Assembly (NCBI RefSeq): GCF_009831575.1
Contig: NZ_WUUT01000001.1
Location: forward strand, 953,345-1,017,344
Source of the DNA: Halovenus carboxidivorans
GTDB lineage: Archaea; Halobacteriota; Halobacteria; Halobacteriales; Haloarculaceae
Direction: 5' to 3'
Length of the DNA: 64,000 nt
In this document: piece after piece, positions 8,312 to 16,976 of the stretch
How positions within the stretch are numbered: the stretch's first letter is position 1
How the letters are laid out: each line of letters starts with the position of its first letter
Translations under genes and position numbers: made by a program
Notes under the pieces: model-generated
The model's input: the letters and a program-made list of their open reading frames with translations, nothing else
Told to the model about the DNA's origin: nothing
Databases searched by the model: none

Positions 8312-9144
8312 CCTGGCAGGCCGTCGCCTACAAGGATTTCCAGGACGCGATTCGCTCGCGGATGCTGCTGGTGCTCACGGCGCTGTTTGCCCTGTTCGTC
8401 GGGTTGGCCGCGTTCGCCTACTCGGAGCTATCCGGCGGCGACCCCTCCGGCGGCGGGTTGCTGTGGGCGCTGTGGGGACCGTCCGCGCTGCTGGTCCCGA
8501 TCATCGCGATTCTCGTGAGCTATCGCTCCGTCGCCGGCGAGCGCGAACTCGGCAGCATGCGGTTCCTGCTCGCCTTACCGCACACGCGACGCGCCGTCGT
8601 CTTTGGGAAGGTCCTCGGTCGGACGGCTGTCGTCGCCGTTGCCGTTCTCGCCGGGTTCGCTATCGGCGGTGCGATCATCTACGTCTCCTACGAACTCTCA
8701 CCGTTCGCGTATCTCGGGTTCGTAGCAGGGACGATCCTGCTCGGGCTGGTGTACGTCAGCGTCGGCGTCGGTGTGTCGGCGGTGACGGGCTCTGTCTCCC
8801 GGGCGGCGGCGCTCGTCGTCGGCCTCTTCGTCTTCGTCCAGTATCTCTGGAGTTACTTCTGGCTGCTCGTCGTCTACGTCACAAACGGATTCGAGGTCCC
8901 CGGCTTCGAGGAGTTTCCCGCGTGGTTCGACGTTGCCGCCGCCCTGGGTCCGGGCGTCGCGTACAACGAACTGATGGTCTCGATTGCCAACCGCGATCCG
9001 AACAGCGACATCATCTTCGCCGGCCAGCTCGACGACGCGGCGATCCAGCTCCCGGACTGGTACCCGCTTTTCGTCTTCGCCGGCTGGACCGTGGTAACGC
9101 TCGGGATCGGCTACTGGCGGTTCGAGCGCGCGGATCTGACCTGA
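8308..9144 (+). CDS. ABC-2 type permease (NosY-like)
   Basis: 278 aa with about six hydrophobic spans (MLLVLTALFALFVGLAAFAY; LLVPIIAILVSY; a long pair at ~100-165; VVGLFVFVQYLWSYFWLLVV; the C-terminal VFAGWTVVTLGIGYW). The region between spans 1 and 2 is SELSGGDPSGGG. The motif 'SYRSVAGERELGSMRFLLALP' region is the coupling helix usual for this permease family. It is coupled to the ATPase gene by an ATGA overlap. Together they form a predicted exporter or membrane-remodelling complex of unknown cargo. Confidence 0.9.
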   Translation: MTWQAVAYKDFQDAIRSRMLLVLTALFALFVGLAAFAYSELSGGDPSGGGLLWALWGPSALLVPIIAILVSYRSVAGERELGSMRFLLALPHTRRAVVFGKVLGRTAVVAVAVLAGFAIGGAIIYVSYELSPFAYLGFVAGTILLGLVYVSVGVGVSAVTGSVSRAAALVVGLFVFVQYLWSYFWLLVVYVTNGFEVPGFEEFPAWFDVAAALGPGVAYNELMVSIANRDPNSDIIFAGQLDDAAIQLPDWYPLFVFAGWTVVTLGIGYWRFERADLT

Positions 9145-9197
9145 CTCCCGCCCGTTCCAGTACGTTTATTTTTCGCAATCAGGTATCAGGAAACAGG

Positions 9198-10049
9198 ATG
9201 GACCAGTGTCCCCACTGTGGTTCCCGTATCGACGACGGCGTCAAATGCCCGAACTGCGGGCAGTCCCTCGACTCCCTCCCCGAATACTCCGAAGCGACGA
9301 CCGACCGTCCGGCAGTCCAGCAGAGCCGCCCTCCGACCGAAGTAGACAGCACCGTCGCTCCAATTGGCGGGGTCGAGCCGACTGACGGCCCCGGATCGCG
9401 CGAGGACGCCGACCGCGACGCGGCGGATCAACAGGCCGACAGAGACGCCGAGAGCGCCGGGCTGGGCACTTCGATCAGCCGCCGTGCCCTGCTCGGCGGC
9501 GCGGGTGCGTCGGTCGCGCTACTGGGCGTCGGCGGAGCGAGTTGGCTGTATCTGCGGGGCGGCGGTGCCGGCGACGATATCGTCCGGTCGTACGTGGATG
9601 CGATGGCTACCAACAACTGGTCACAGATCGAGCGACTGTATCACGAGGACTCTCCGGTCATCACGCAGATCGAAGAGAGCCAGGAGTTCGACGACTACGA
9701 GGGGTTTCTGGAATCGCGGGAGGTGCTCGAAACCTGGGAGCGACTCGAGCCGGAACTCGACGGTATCCAGGAGTTTTACCACGCGACGGAGGTCACCGAA
9801 CAGTCTGCGAAGGAGATCAACGTCCAGATCAAAGCCGACGCCGTAGAGATGATCGACGAGGTTCGGTCCGTCATCGCTTTCGTTTCGGTCGAAGTCGGAG
9901 CTATCGACGAGGGGCGGGAGGACGCCGCCCAGTACTACCAGGACGGTCGGCTGAACCGGCCGTTGACCCACAATCTCGTCTCCATCGACGGTCAGTGGCA
10001 CCTGTGGACGGTCCGCGGTATCGGACGGTTCAGACGACGGGGTTCGTGA
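9198..10049 (+). CDS. Zinc-ribbon protein with single membrane anchor and extracytoplasmic domain
   Basis: 283 aa, ATG at 9198, ~30 bp after a TATA-like GTTTATTTT (9164-9172). An N-terminal zinc ribbon (Cys4, Cys7, Cys17, Cys20) is followed by a ~70-residue low-complexity acidic linker. One hydrophobic segment at 97-119 is preceded by SRR, and the remaining ~160 residues resemble a small SnoaL/NTF2-like fold (IVRSYVDAMATNNWSQIERL). The twin Arg is not at the N-terminus, so this is more likely a type II membrane anchor than a Tat signal. Function unknown; the ribbon would face the cytoplasm. Confidence 0.8.
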   Translation: MDQCPHCGSRIDDGVKCPNCGQSLDSLPEYSEATTDRPAVQQSRPPTEVDSTVAPIGGVEPTDGPGSREDADRDAADQQADRDAESAGLGTSISRRALLGGAGASVALLGVGGASWLYLRGGGAGDDIVRSYVDAMATNNWSQIERLYHEDSPVITQIEESQEFDDYEGFLESREVLETWERLEPELDGIQEFYHATEVTEQSAKEINVQIKADAVEMIDEVRSVIAFVSVEVGAIDEGREDAAQYYQDGRLNRPLTHNLVSIDGQWHLWTVRGIGRFRRRGS

Positions 10050-10094
10050 CGGCGAGACGACGATTTTTTCACAACTGTGGACCGACGTTCGCTG

Positions 10095-10874
10095 ATGCCT
10101 GAAATCGAAAAGATCCGTGTCTATCCGGTGAAGGGTCTCGACGGGATCGAACTCGAACAGGCGGAGATCACCGACGGCGGAACGCTCGCCTACGACCGCG
10201 AATTCGCCCTCTTCGAGGACGACGAGATCGTCAACGCCAAAGACAGCGAGAAGTTCCACGACCTCTCGACGACGTTCGACCCCGAGCACCGAGAACTCGA
10301 AGTCACCGCCCCGGACGGCGAACGGCTCTCCTTCGCGCTCGCGACCGACGCTGATCGGGAACGCGCACAGGAGTGGTTCAGCGAGTACTTCGGAACGGAA
10401 CTTCGGCTCCGACGGAACACCGAACTCGGCTACGTCGACAGACGGACGATGGGGCCCTCTGTCATCAGCACTGCGACCCTCGAAACGGTCGCTTCGTGGT
10501 TCGACGACCTGACCGTCGAGAGCGCGCGCCGCCGCCTGCGCGCGAACATCGAAATCTCCGGCGTCGAGCCGTTCTGGGAGGACCGATTCGTCGGCGACGA
10601 CGCCCCCGTATTCGAGGCCGACGGCGTTCGGTTCGAGGGCGTGACGCCGTGTGGCCGGTGTGTCGTCCCCCAGCGGGATCCGGACACCGGCGAGCCACTC
10701 GAACAGTTCCGTCGACAGTTTATCGAGCAGCGCCGCGAGAGCTTCCCGGAGTTCGCAGACGAGGCGGCGTTCGATCACTTCTACACGCTGATGATAATCA
10801 CGCGGATTCCAGAATCCGACCGGACGGAGCGCCTCGCCGTCGGTGATCCTGTCGAGGATATCGAGGCGGAATGA
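10095..10874 (+). CDS. MOSC-domain protein (YcbX/mARC-like)
   Basis: 259 aa; the start is placed at ATG 10095 (MPEIEKIRVYPVKGLDG), which matches the N-terminal MOSC beta-barrel consensus. An in-frame GTG 18 bp earlier is less likely. The C-terminal MOSC core carries the conserved Cys in TPCGRCVVPQRDPDTG, which in this family ligates the molybdenum cofactor or carries sulfur. It probably acts in reduction of N-hydroxylated compounds or sulfur transfer. The window also encodes MoaC, MobB-MoaE and a molybdoenzyme about 33 kb away. Confidence 0.9.
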   Translation: MPEIEKIRVYPVKGLDGIELEQAEITDGGTLAYDREFALFEDDEIVNAKDSEKFHDLSTTFDPEHRELEVTAPDGERLSFALATDADRERAQEWFSEYFGTELRLRRNTELGYVDRRTMGPSVISTATLETVASWFDDLTVESARRRLRANIEISGVEPFWEDRFVGDDAPVFEADGVRFEGVTPCGRCVVPQRDPDTGEPLEQFRRQFIEQRRESFPEFADEAAFDHFYTLMIITRIPESDRTERLAVGDPVEDIEAE

Positions 10875-10935
10875 GGCGGATCGGTCGACTGGTCACCCGC
10901 AGTTTTTCGTATGGGGGCCTCGATAGGGGTAGACG

Positions 10936-12003
10936 ATGACAGCAGACGACGATTATTTCGACCGATTGGTCGATGTCGACGCGCTGGCCGAGTTCCTCAC
11001 AGAGGAACTCGGTCCCGTCGAGGAGTACGACGTATATCGCCACGAAGAGGGGCACTCGAACGAGACGCTGTTTGTCGACTGGGGGGACAGGGAACTCGTT
11101 ATTCGGCGGCCGCCGCCGGGCGAAACCGCCGATACGGCTCACGACGTCCTCCGGGAGTACAAGGTCATCGACGCCTTGCAGGAGACGGACGTTCCCGTTC
11201 CGCCGACAGTCGCCGCCACGGACGACCACAGCATCATCGGCAGCGACTTCTACGTCATGGATCGACTGCGCGGTGCGGTGTTACGGGACTCCGAGCCCGA
11301 GACCTTCGCGAACGAACAGGCACGCCGTCGGATCGGTACCGAACTCGTCGACACGCTCGCGTCGATTCACGAACTCGACTACGAGTCCGTCGGACTCGGC
11401 GAGTTCGGTCGCCCGGCGGGGTACACACAGCGACAGGTCGACCGCTGGGGCAAACAGCTCTCGTGGGCCTTCGAGGTGACCGCCGAGGAGCGAGAGGTGC
11501 CGACGCTTGAGACGGTCGGGGAGTGGCTGCAGGAGAACTGTCCCGACGAGCACCCGCACACGCTCGTCCACGGGGATTTCAAACTCGACAACGTGATGTT
11601 CGATCCGGAGCCACCCGCGGAACTGCTCGCCGTCTTCGACTGGGAGATGGCGACGCTCGGCGACCCACGGGCCGATCTGGGCTGGATGCTCTCCTACTGG
11701 CGCGAGGAGAAAGACGAGACGACCAGCCGCGAGGAGTTCGTCAGCACGTTCATGACCCATCCCGACTACCCCACGCGGGAGGAACTGGTCGAGCGCTGGG
11801 AGGACCAGACCGGCTACGAGTTCGAACACGAGCGGTTCTACCGGGCGCTGGCGGTGTACAAACTCGCCGCGCTCGGCGAGATGTTCTTCAGGCGGTACCT
11901 GGAGGGCAACTCCGACGATCCGATGTACCCGCGGATGGAACAGCAGGTGCCGGACCTCGCGGACCGCGCACTTCGAATCATCGAAGGCGATGAGCCGTTG
12001 TAA
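10936..12003 (+). CDS. Aminoglycoside-phosphotransferase-like kinase (ACAD10/11 N-terminal type)
   Basis: 355 aa. Kinase-like motifs are the ATP-anchoring GHSNETLFV near residue 39, the Brenner loop HGDFKLDNVMFD at 212-223, and DWEMATLGDP with the metal-binding Asp at ~235. This is the subfamily fused to acyl-CoA dehydrogenases in ACAD10/11, where it phosphorylates 4-hydroxyacyl-CoA intermediates. Here it stands alone, but the chromosome nearby carries separate fatty-acid oxidation genes. The exact substrate is not determined; a drug-resistance role is unlikely. Confidence 0.85.
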   Translation: MTADDDYFDRLVDVDALAEFLTEELGPVEEYDVYRHEEGHSNETLFVDWGDRELVIRRPPPGETADTAHDVLREYKVIDALQETDVPVPPTVAATDDHSIIGSDFYVMDRLRGAVLRDSEPETFANEQARRRIGTELVDTLASIHELDYESVGLGEFGRPAGYTQRQVDRWGKQLSWAFEVTAEEREVPTLETVGEWLQENCPDEHPHTLVHGDFKLDNVMFDPEPPAELLAVFDWEMATLGDPRADLGWMLSYWREEKDETTSREEFVSTFMTHPDYPTREELVERWEDQTGYEFEHERFYRALAVYKLAALGEMFFRRYLEGNSDDPMYPRMEQQVPDLADRALRIIEGDEPL

Positions 12004-12008
12004 CACCA

Positions 12009-12023
12009 GATACTGACAGTATC
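12009..12023. repeat. Perfect inverted repeat GATACTG-A-CAGTATC
   Basis: Two 7-nt arms around a single A, beginning 5 bp after the stop of the kinase gene and ~106 bp before the GlmU-like start. It has too small a loop for a good RNA hairpin, so it looks more like a dimeric-protein binding site than a terminator. Confidence 0.6.
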
Positions 12024-12129
12024 TCCCCAATTCTCACCGTCGTTTTCGAGAAATTCCGAGGAGTTTCCAGCATCTGTGTCGATTGACGGAGCCCAAAGGT
12101 ACAAACGGGAAGCCGGCTCACAATGACAT

Positions 12130-13323
12130 ATGGAACCCCGGACAGCAGTGGTCCTCGCCGCCGGAGAGGGGACGCGGCTACGGCCGCTGACCCAGAACCG
12201 CCCGAAGCCGATGCTTCCAGCGGCGAACCGGCCAATTCTCGAACACGTTCTCGACGCCCTCGTCGAGGCAGGTATCGAACGGATCGTTCTCGTCGTCGGC
12301 TACCGGCGCGAGCGCGTCCAGAGCTACGTCGGCCCGACCTACCGAGATGTCCCCGTCGAGTACGCCGTCCAGGGCAAACAACTAGGCAGCGGACACGCCC
12401 TCTCACAGGCGGCCGACGTCGTCTCCGAGCCGCTGTTGGTCGTCAACGGCGACCGACTCATCGAGTCCTCCGCCGTCGAGGCCGTCGCCACGGCGTTCAG
12501 CGAGTCCGGCCGCCCGGCCGCGATGGCGGTCATCGAGCGCGATCAGGCGAGCCGATATGGCGTCGTCTCGCTGGACGGCGACGAGGTGACGGAGTTGGTC
12601 GAGAAACCGGACTCGGAGGGACACGGCCTCATCAACGCGGGTGTCTACGCCTTCGAGGAGACGATTTTCGAGGAGATCGAAGCGACCTCCAGACAGTCGG
12701 GTGAACTCGCGTTGACGGACACGATCAGCCGACTCATCGATCGCCAGGCGGTCACCGGCGTTCCGATCGACGGTCTCTGGGTCGACGCGACATACCCGTG
12801 GGATCTGCTCTCGGTCGCGCAGGAGGTCTTCGAGCGGGGGCAGACGAGCGAGCCCGAATCAGCGCCCGGTGTCTGGGTCGACAACGAGGTCGGCGTCCAC
12901 GAGGACGCGACTCTCCAGCCGCCGGTCGTCGTCGGCCCGGACTGTGAGATTGCCGCCGGGGCGGTGGTCGGACCGAACGTCGCGCTCTCGCGCAACGTCA
13001 CCGTCGGCCCGAACGCGACGGTCGAGCGCGCCGTCGTCGACGAGGACAGCCGCATCGGCCACGGATCGACCGTCATCGACGCGGTCATCGGACAGGACAC
13101 GGACCTGGGCGTGGGAACGACCATCCCCGGCGGACCGAGCGACGTTCGCGTCGGCAACCAGATCCACGAGGAACAGCAACTGGGCGCGGTTCTCGCGGAC
13201 CGGGTCGAGGTCGCGGGGGGCGTCTCCTTCGAGCCCGGGACGCTCGTCGGGACGAAGGCCACGCTCGGGACCGGTGCACACGTCCGCGGCCACGTTCCCA
13301 TCGGTGCGGAGGTGGTCCGCTGA
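12130..13323 (+). CDS. glmU: Bifunctional sugar-1-phosphate nucleotidylyltransferase/acetyltransferase, GlmU-like
   Basis: 397 aa. The nucleotidyltransferase domain (1-230) starts with VVLAAGEGTRLRPLT and RPKPMLP (sugar-phosphate binding Lys), with VVNGDRLI at the metal site. Residues ~240-390 are left-handed beta-helix hexapeptide repeats (VVVGPDCEIAAGAVVGPNVA). Archaeal proteins of this layout make UDP-GlcNAc from GlcN-1-P, and the adjacent glmS supports that rather than a dTDP-glucose route. The stop overlaps the glmS ATG by one base (TGATG). Confidence 0.88.
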   Translation: MEPRTAVVLAAGEGTRLRPLTQNRPKPMLPAANRPILEHVLDALVEAGIERIVLVVGYRRERVQSYVGPTYRDVPVEYAVQGKQLGSGHALSQAADVVSEPLLVVNGDRLIESSAVEAVATAFSESGRPAAMAVIERDQASRYGVVSLDGDEVTELVEKPDSEGHGLINAGVYAFEETIFEEIEATSRQSGELALTDTISRLIDRQAVTGVPIDGLWVDATYPWDLLSVAQEVFERGQTSEPESAPGVWVDNEVGVHEDATLQPPVVVGPDCEIAAGAVVGPNVALSRNVTVGPNATVERAVVDEDSRIGHGSTVIDAVIGQDTDLGVGTTIPGGPSDVRVGNQIHEEQQLGAVLADRVEVAGGVSFEPGTLVGTKATLGTGAHVRGHVPIGAEVVR

Positions 13324-15149
13324 TGTGTGGCATCATCGGCTGTATCGGTCGCGGCGGTGAGACACTCGATACCCTCGTTCACGGGCTGGAAAATCTGGAG
13401 TACCGCGGGTACGACTCCGCCGGCGTCGCCGTCGGCGGCGACGACCTCGGCGTCCGGAAGACCAGCGGCAAGATCGAACAGCTACGGGAGATGCTCGACA
13501 GCGACCCCGTCTCCGGCACCGTCGGCATCGGACACACCCGCTGGAGCACCCACGGCCCGCCGACCGACGAGAACGCCCACCCCCACCAGGACTGTACTGG
13601 TGGCGTCGCGGTCGTCCACAACGGTATCATCGAGAACTACCAGAGCCTGCGCGACGATCTGACCGCCGCAGGACACACGTTCACGAGTGACACGGATACC
13701 GAGGTCGTCCCCCACCTGATCGAGGAAGAACTCGACCGGGGTGCGACGCCCGAAGAGGCCTTCCGGACTGCAGTCGGCCAACTGGAGGGGAGTTACGCCA
13801 TCGCCGCGATCATCGACGGCACCGACGCGCTGTTCGCTGCTCGAAACGATTCCCCGCTCGTGATCGGTGTCGGTCTAGACGCGGAGGGCACCGGTACGAT
13901 CGACGTGACCGAGGGGCCGTACTTCATCGCGAGCGACGTCCCCGCCTTCCGCGAGTTCACCGCACGGGTGATCTACCTCGAAGACGGCGAGTTCGCGCGG
14001 TTCGACGACGGCATCACCGTGACCGACGCCGAGGGTACCCAGGTCGAGAAAGCCGTCGAGACCATCGAGTGGGACGCCGAGGAGACCGGCAAGAGCGGCT
14101 ACGACCACTACATGCTCAAGGAGATCAACGAACAGCCACGGGCGCTCAGACAGTGTCTCCGCGCCCGCGTCGACGAACTCGGGAGCTCCGTCGACATCGA
14201 CACTGTCGGTGATCTCTCGCCGTCCGGCCTCCAGTTCGTCGCCTGCGGCACCTCCTATCACGCCGCGCTGTACGGCGCTCGCCTGTTCGAGCAGGCCGGG
14301 ATCCCCGCGCGGGCCTACCTCGCCAGCGAGTACGCCACCTCACCGCCGCCGATCGGAGACGACCTGGTCGTCGGCATCACACAGAGCGGGGAGACCGCCG
14401 ATACGCTCTCGGCGCTTCGCGAAGCGAAACGCCGCGGCGCGGAAACGCTCGCGGTGACGAACACCGTCGGTTCGACCGCAACCCGGGAATGCGATCACGC
14501 GCTGTACATCCGATCCGGGCCGGAGATCGGCGTCGCGGCAACGAAGACCTTCGCCGGCCAACTCGCCGCCCTCAATCTCTTCGCGCTCGCGACCGCCGAG
14601 GACAGCCAGACCCGTCGGTCGGTGATCCCGGCGTTGCGCGACCTTCCCGGCGACATCCAGAGCGTACTGGACAACTCGACTGCCGCGGAGATTGCCGAGC
14701 AGTACGCCGACGCCGAGTCGTTCTTTTTCATCGGGCGCCGGTACCAGTACCCCGTCGCTCTCGAAGGCGCACTGAAACTCAAAGAGATCAGCTACGAACA
14801 CGCCGAAGGCTTCGCCGCCGGCGAACTCAAACACGGGCCGCTGGCGCTGGTGACCGACCAGACGCCGGTCTTCGCGCTGGTGGTCGGTGACGGCGAAATC
14901 GCCCGCAAGACCGTCGGCAACATCAAGGAGGTCGAGGCCCGCGACGCACCGGTCGTCGCGGTGACGGACGGACAGAGCGACGCGGAGTTGTACGCCGATC
15001 ACGTCCTCGAAATCCCGGAGACACACCCGCGGGCGGCGGCGCTGTTGACGAACGTCCAGCTACAGTTGGTCGCGTATCACGTCGCGAACAATCTCGGGCG
15101 ACCGATCGACAAACCCCGAAACCTCGCGAAAAGCGTCACTGTCGAGTAG
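13323..15149 (+). CDS. glmS: Glutamine-fructose-6-phosphate aminotransferase (isomerising)
   Basis: 608 aa, the usual length. Cys2 after Met1 (MCGIIGCIG) is the N-terminal glutaminase nucleophile. The glutaminase domain (1-240) has RGYDSAGV, HTRWSTHG and HNGIIENY, and two SIS domains follow (SQSGETADTLSAL-like 'TQSGETADT' and EGFAAGELKHGPLAL). The C-terminus KPRNLAKSVTVE is canonical. It catalyses the first committed step to UDP-GlcNAc for N-glycans and the cell envelope. It is translationally coupled to the GlmU-like gene. Confidence 0.97.
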   Translation: MCGIIGCIGRGGETLDTLVHGLENLEYRGYDSAGVAVGGDDLGVRKTSGKIEQLREMLDSDPVSGTVGIGHTRWSTHGPPTDENAHPHQDCTGGVAVVHNGIIENYQSLRDDLTAAGHTFTSDTDTEVVPHLIEEELDRGATPEEAFRTAVGQLEGSYAIAAIIDGTDALFAARNDSPLVIGVGLDAEGTGTIDVTEGPYFIASDVPAFREFTARVIYLEDGEFARFDDGITVTDAEGTQVEKAVETIEWDAEETGKSGYDHYMLKEINEQPRALRQCLRARVDELGSSVDIDTVGDLSPSGLQFVACGTSYHAALYGARLFEQAGIPARAYLASEYATSPPPIGDDLVVGITQSGETADTLSALREAKRRGAETLAVTNTVGSTATRECDHALYIRSGPEIGVAATKTFAGQLAALNLFALATAEDSQTRRSVIPALRDLPGDIQSVLDNSTAAEIAEQYADAESFFFIGRRYQYPVALEGALKLKEISYEHAEGFAAGELKHGPLALVTDQTPVFALVVGDGEIARKTVGNIKEVEARDAPVVAVTDGQSDAELYADHVLEIPETHPRAAALLTNVQLQLVAYHVANNLGRPIDKPRNLAKSVTVE

Positions 15150-15156
15150 AACAGAC

Positions 15157-15447
15157 TTAGTTCGGAGTCGTCAGGTGGGCCGGTTTCGCGATGACGGTCT
15201 TCTCGACGTCGCCGTCGGTAATCTCGACCTTGTAGGCCTGGCCCTGCTCACCGATGACGGTCCCGACTTCGCCGTTGAAGCGCGGGTGGAACCGGCCTTC
15301 CTGCACGCTCGGGTCCAGCGAGAGGTGGACGGTGTCGCCCGCCTCGAACTCCTCGACGGCCTGCTGTGGCGGAGAGGTTCCCTGATCCCGTGGATCGTTC
15401 TGGAGTTTGTGCCGCGTGCCCTGCTGTGGTCCATTCGAGTTTGGCAT
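15157..15447 (-). CDS. rpl21e: 50S ribosomal protein L21e
   Basis: 96 aa, matching archaeal L21e in length and motifs: [15 protein letters not shown], then [36 protein letters not shown], ending [15 protein letters not shown] box GTTTTATAAC on the minus strand (15474-15483) lies ~30 bp before the ATG, so the mRNA is essentially leaderless. It converges on glmS with 7 bp between stops. Confidence 0.97.
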   Translation of the reverse strand: MPNSNGPQQGTRHKLQNDPRDQGTSPPQQAVEEFEAGDTVHLSLDPSVQEGRFHPRFNGEVGTVIGEQGQAYKVEITDGDVEKTVIAKPAHLTTPN

Positions 15448-15473
15448 TCGTAGGGCCTTCTAAACCAGTCGGC

Positions 15474-15483
15474 GTTATAAAAC
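15474..15483 (-). promoter_or_regulatory. TATA box of L21e gene
   Basis: GTTTTATAAC on the minus strand, 27-36 bp upstream of the L21e start codon; a strong haloarchaeal core promoter. Confidence 0.7.
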
Positions 15484-15516
15484 GTGCGTTCCGTCCCCGG
15501 CGACCCGTTCCGATGG

Positions 15517-15524
15517 GTTTAAGC
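15517..15524 (+). promoter_or_regulatory. TATA box of tRNA-Ala
   Basis: GTTTAAGC, 27-34 bp upstream of the tRNA-Ala 5' end; placement fits a stable-RNA promoter. Confidence 0.65.
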
Positions 15525-15550
15525 AAGGCCACCGGAAATTCAGGGGTGGA

Positions 15551-15622
15551 GGGCTCGTAGATCAGTGGTAGATCATCCCCCTGGCACGGGGAAGGCCCCG
15601 GGTTCAAATCCCGGCGAGTCCA
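15551..15622 (+). tRNA. tRNA-Ala (GGC)
   Basis: 72-nt cloverleaf. The acceptor GGGCTCG pairs with CGAGTCC and includes the G3-U70 pair that identifies alanine tRNAs. The anticodon stem CCCC/GGGG holds loop CTGGCAC (anticodon GGC), and the T loop is TTCAAAT. The discriminator is A at 15622 and no CCA is encoded. The 3' end is repeated several times downstream, marking it as an integration site. Confidence 0.96.
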
Positions 15623-15667
15623 CTTCCTTCGCTCACTGCGTTCGCTCAGTCGTTCCCTCGCCGACCT
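15615..15667 (+). repeat. 53-bp direct repeat, copy 1
   Basis: Runs from the last bases of tRNA-Ala through TTCGCTCACTGCGTTCGCTC to CGCCGACCT. It is identical over 53 bp to 15762-15814, so it is a recent duplication. Confidence 0.85.
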
Positions 15668-15761
15668 CCGGCTTCGCTCAGTCCCGGCGAGTCCATTTCT
15701 GAACGAAGTGAGGAAACGACGAGCCGAGCGTCGCAAACTATTCTGTTTCGCTCAGTCCCGA

Positions 15762-15814
15762 CGAGTCCACTTCCTTCGCTCACTGCGTTCGCTCAGTCGT
15801 TCCCTCGCCGACCT
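15762..15814 (+). repeat. 53-bp direct repeat, copy 2
   Basis: Identical to 15615-15667, 147 bp downstream. It carries the tRNA end CGAGTCCAC, so the duplicated unit includes the attachment sequence. Confidence 0.85.
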
Positions 15815-15912
15815 TCGCGAAACCTCCGGTTTCGCTCAGTCCCGACGAGTTCCGACTCACGACAGATGTCCAACACACGAACTACGTTCGATACCAGTCC
15901 GACTGCTATCTG

Positions 15913-16218
15913 TTGACAGGCGAGTCCAGAGGTGGCTTCGGGACCGGACTGATCGCAACCTTCGTCTCGGCCTTCGGCGTTCTCCTCGGAGTGGTCCTCG
16001 CCTTCATCAGTGCCGTCTGTTGGGCAGCCGACCCGTTCAAACCCCCGGCGGCACTGTGCTCCGGGTTCGGTTCAGCCCTCGCCTTGGCTCTCAGCGGCGG
16101 CGCGGGACTGAGCCAACTACTGGGGATCCCGGCGTCGGTTCTCGTCCTCGTCTGGGCCGGCTTGACCGTTCGCGAGCGTTCGATGGCGGAGAGTTTCCAC
16201 GAACGGATGACTTCGTAG
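15913..16218 (+). CDS. Small membrane protein or fragment next to attachment repeats
   Basis: 101 aa from a TTG at 15913, with three hydrophobic stretches (GLIATFVSAFGVLLGVVLAF; GFGSALALALSGGAGL; PASVLVLVWAGL) and a charged C-terminus. The tRNA-end copy GGCGAGTCCA lies in the first codons, so the present N-terminus may have been created by recombination and the original start lost. No family recognised. It could be a remnant of an element gene. Confidence 0.35.
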   Translation: MTGESRGGFGTGLIATFVSAFGVLLGVVLAFISAVCWAADPFKPPAALCSGFGSALALALSGGAGLSQLLGIPASVLVLVWAGLTVRERSMAESFHERMTS

Positions 16219-16303
16219 CTACCGTCGGACAGCCCTGCCGTCTCTCACCTGGCGGAATATGCGTACCGAACCGGTGTCGTGAGATCCCTCCTCCTCCACG
16301 GCT

Positions 16304-16947
16304 TTGAAAACACTGAGCCTCGGACGGGTATGCAGCGTATTCTTGTGTATACTCTCGCGCGAGAATCCCGCTGACCAGTTCGCTCGGTGCAAAGTCGAGT
16401 CCGTCGACGATCTCGAACAGCCCGTCGAGGACGCACTGGAGAACATTGTTACCCCGAACGTCGAATCGACGCTCGACGAGCCTACTGAGTTCGGTGTTCT
16501 GATCAACTACCTTGGTGCGTATCCCGTCTGGAGCCTCCCGACTGACGAGCTATCGGCTCCCAAACTCGACGATTCAACTACTGAGTTTGGACAGGCACAC
16601 CAGCTATTGGAATCGAGAGGTGACCGACCACCGCCGATCAAAGAATACTGGGATTCACAGGCTGTCGATGATTGATCTGAGAGAGACATCTACGATGCTA
16701 TTACGCAAGTCGTGACCAGTCAGTACGGGACACTCACGTACCGGATGACAAACTCGAAGAGAGCGCGGATGGGCTAGCACTCTTAGTCATGAGGGAAGCC
16801 CACAGTGCTGAACTTATCGAGGAGAACAACGATGAAGAGTGCCATTCAAGGCTGAGGAAACTGCTCGGGCTCGACTTATCCTCTCAGACCACACCGGACG
16901 GTTGTTTCACGGTGGTACGTTTTAACCCGGAAATGGACATCAATTGA
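16304..16947 (+). pseudogene. Decayed ORF of unknown function in tRNA-Ala island
   Basis: A 123-codon frame beginning with TTG at 16304 ends at TGA 16673-16675. The same frame continues with a protein-like sequence (RDIYDAITQVVTSQYGTLTY). A shift then gives a second open stretch (DDKLEESADGLALLVMREAH) to a TGA at 16945-16947. The acidic, helical composition is constant across the breaks, which suggests one ancestral gene with an in-frame stop and a frameshift. No domain recognised. Base composition is visibly more AT-rich than the flanks. Confidence 0.45.
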
Positions 16948-16976
16948 TATATGTCCATTAGAAAGACGTTTTAAGT

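Larger units (their letters stand above)
15609..15928 (+). repeat. Cluster of tRNA-Ala 3'-end copies (attachment-site-like)
   Basis: The tRNA 3' end TCCCGGCGAGTCCA (15609-15622) recurs exactly at 15682-15695, with one mismatch at 15756-15769 and with more mismatches at 15840-15853. The core GGCGAGTCCA recurs at 15919-15928. The stretch 15623-15912 holds no gene that I can support. Such serial copies are expected where integrases have repeatedly used the tRNA gene. Confidence 0.75.

Noticed and set aside
15866-15916. 16-codon ORF before the small membrane protein
   Set aside because: Very short, ends in TGA overlapping the TTG of the next frame, with no promoter; more likely a junction artefact of the attachment repeats.
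15609-15928. Repeats after tRNA-Ala as a CRISPR array
   Set aside because: Copies are few, unequal in spacing and match the tRNA 3' end; no cas genes are present.
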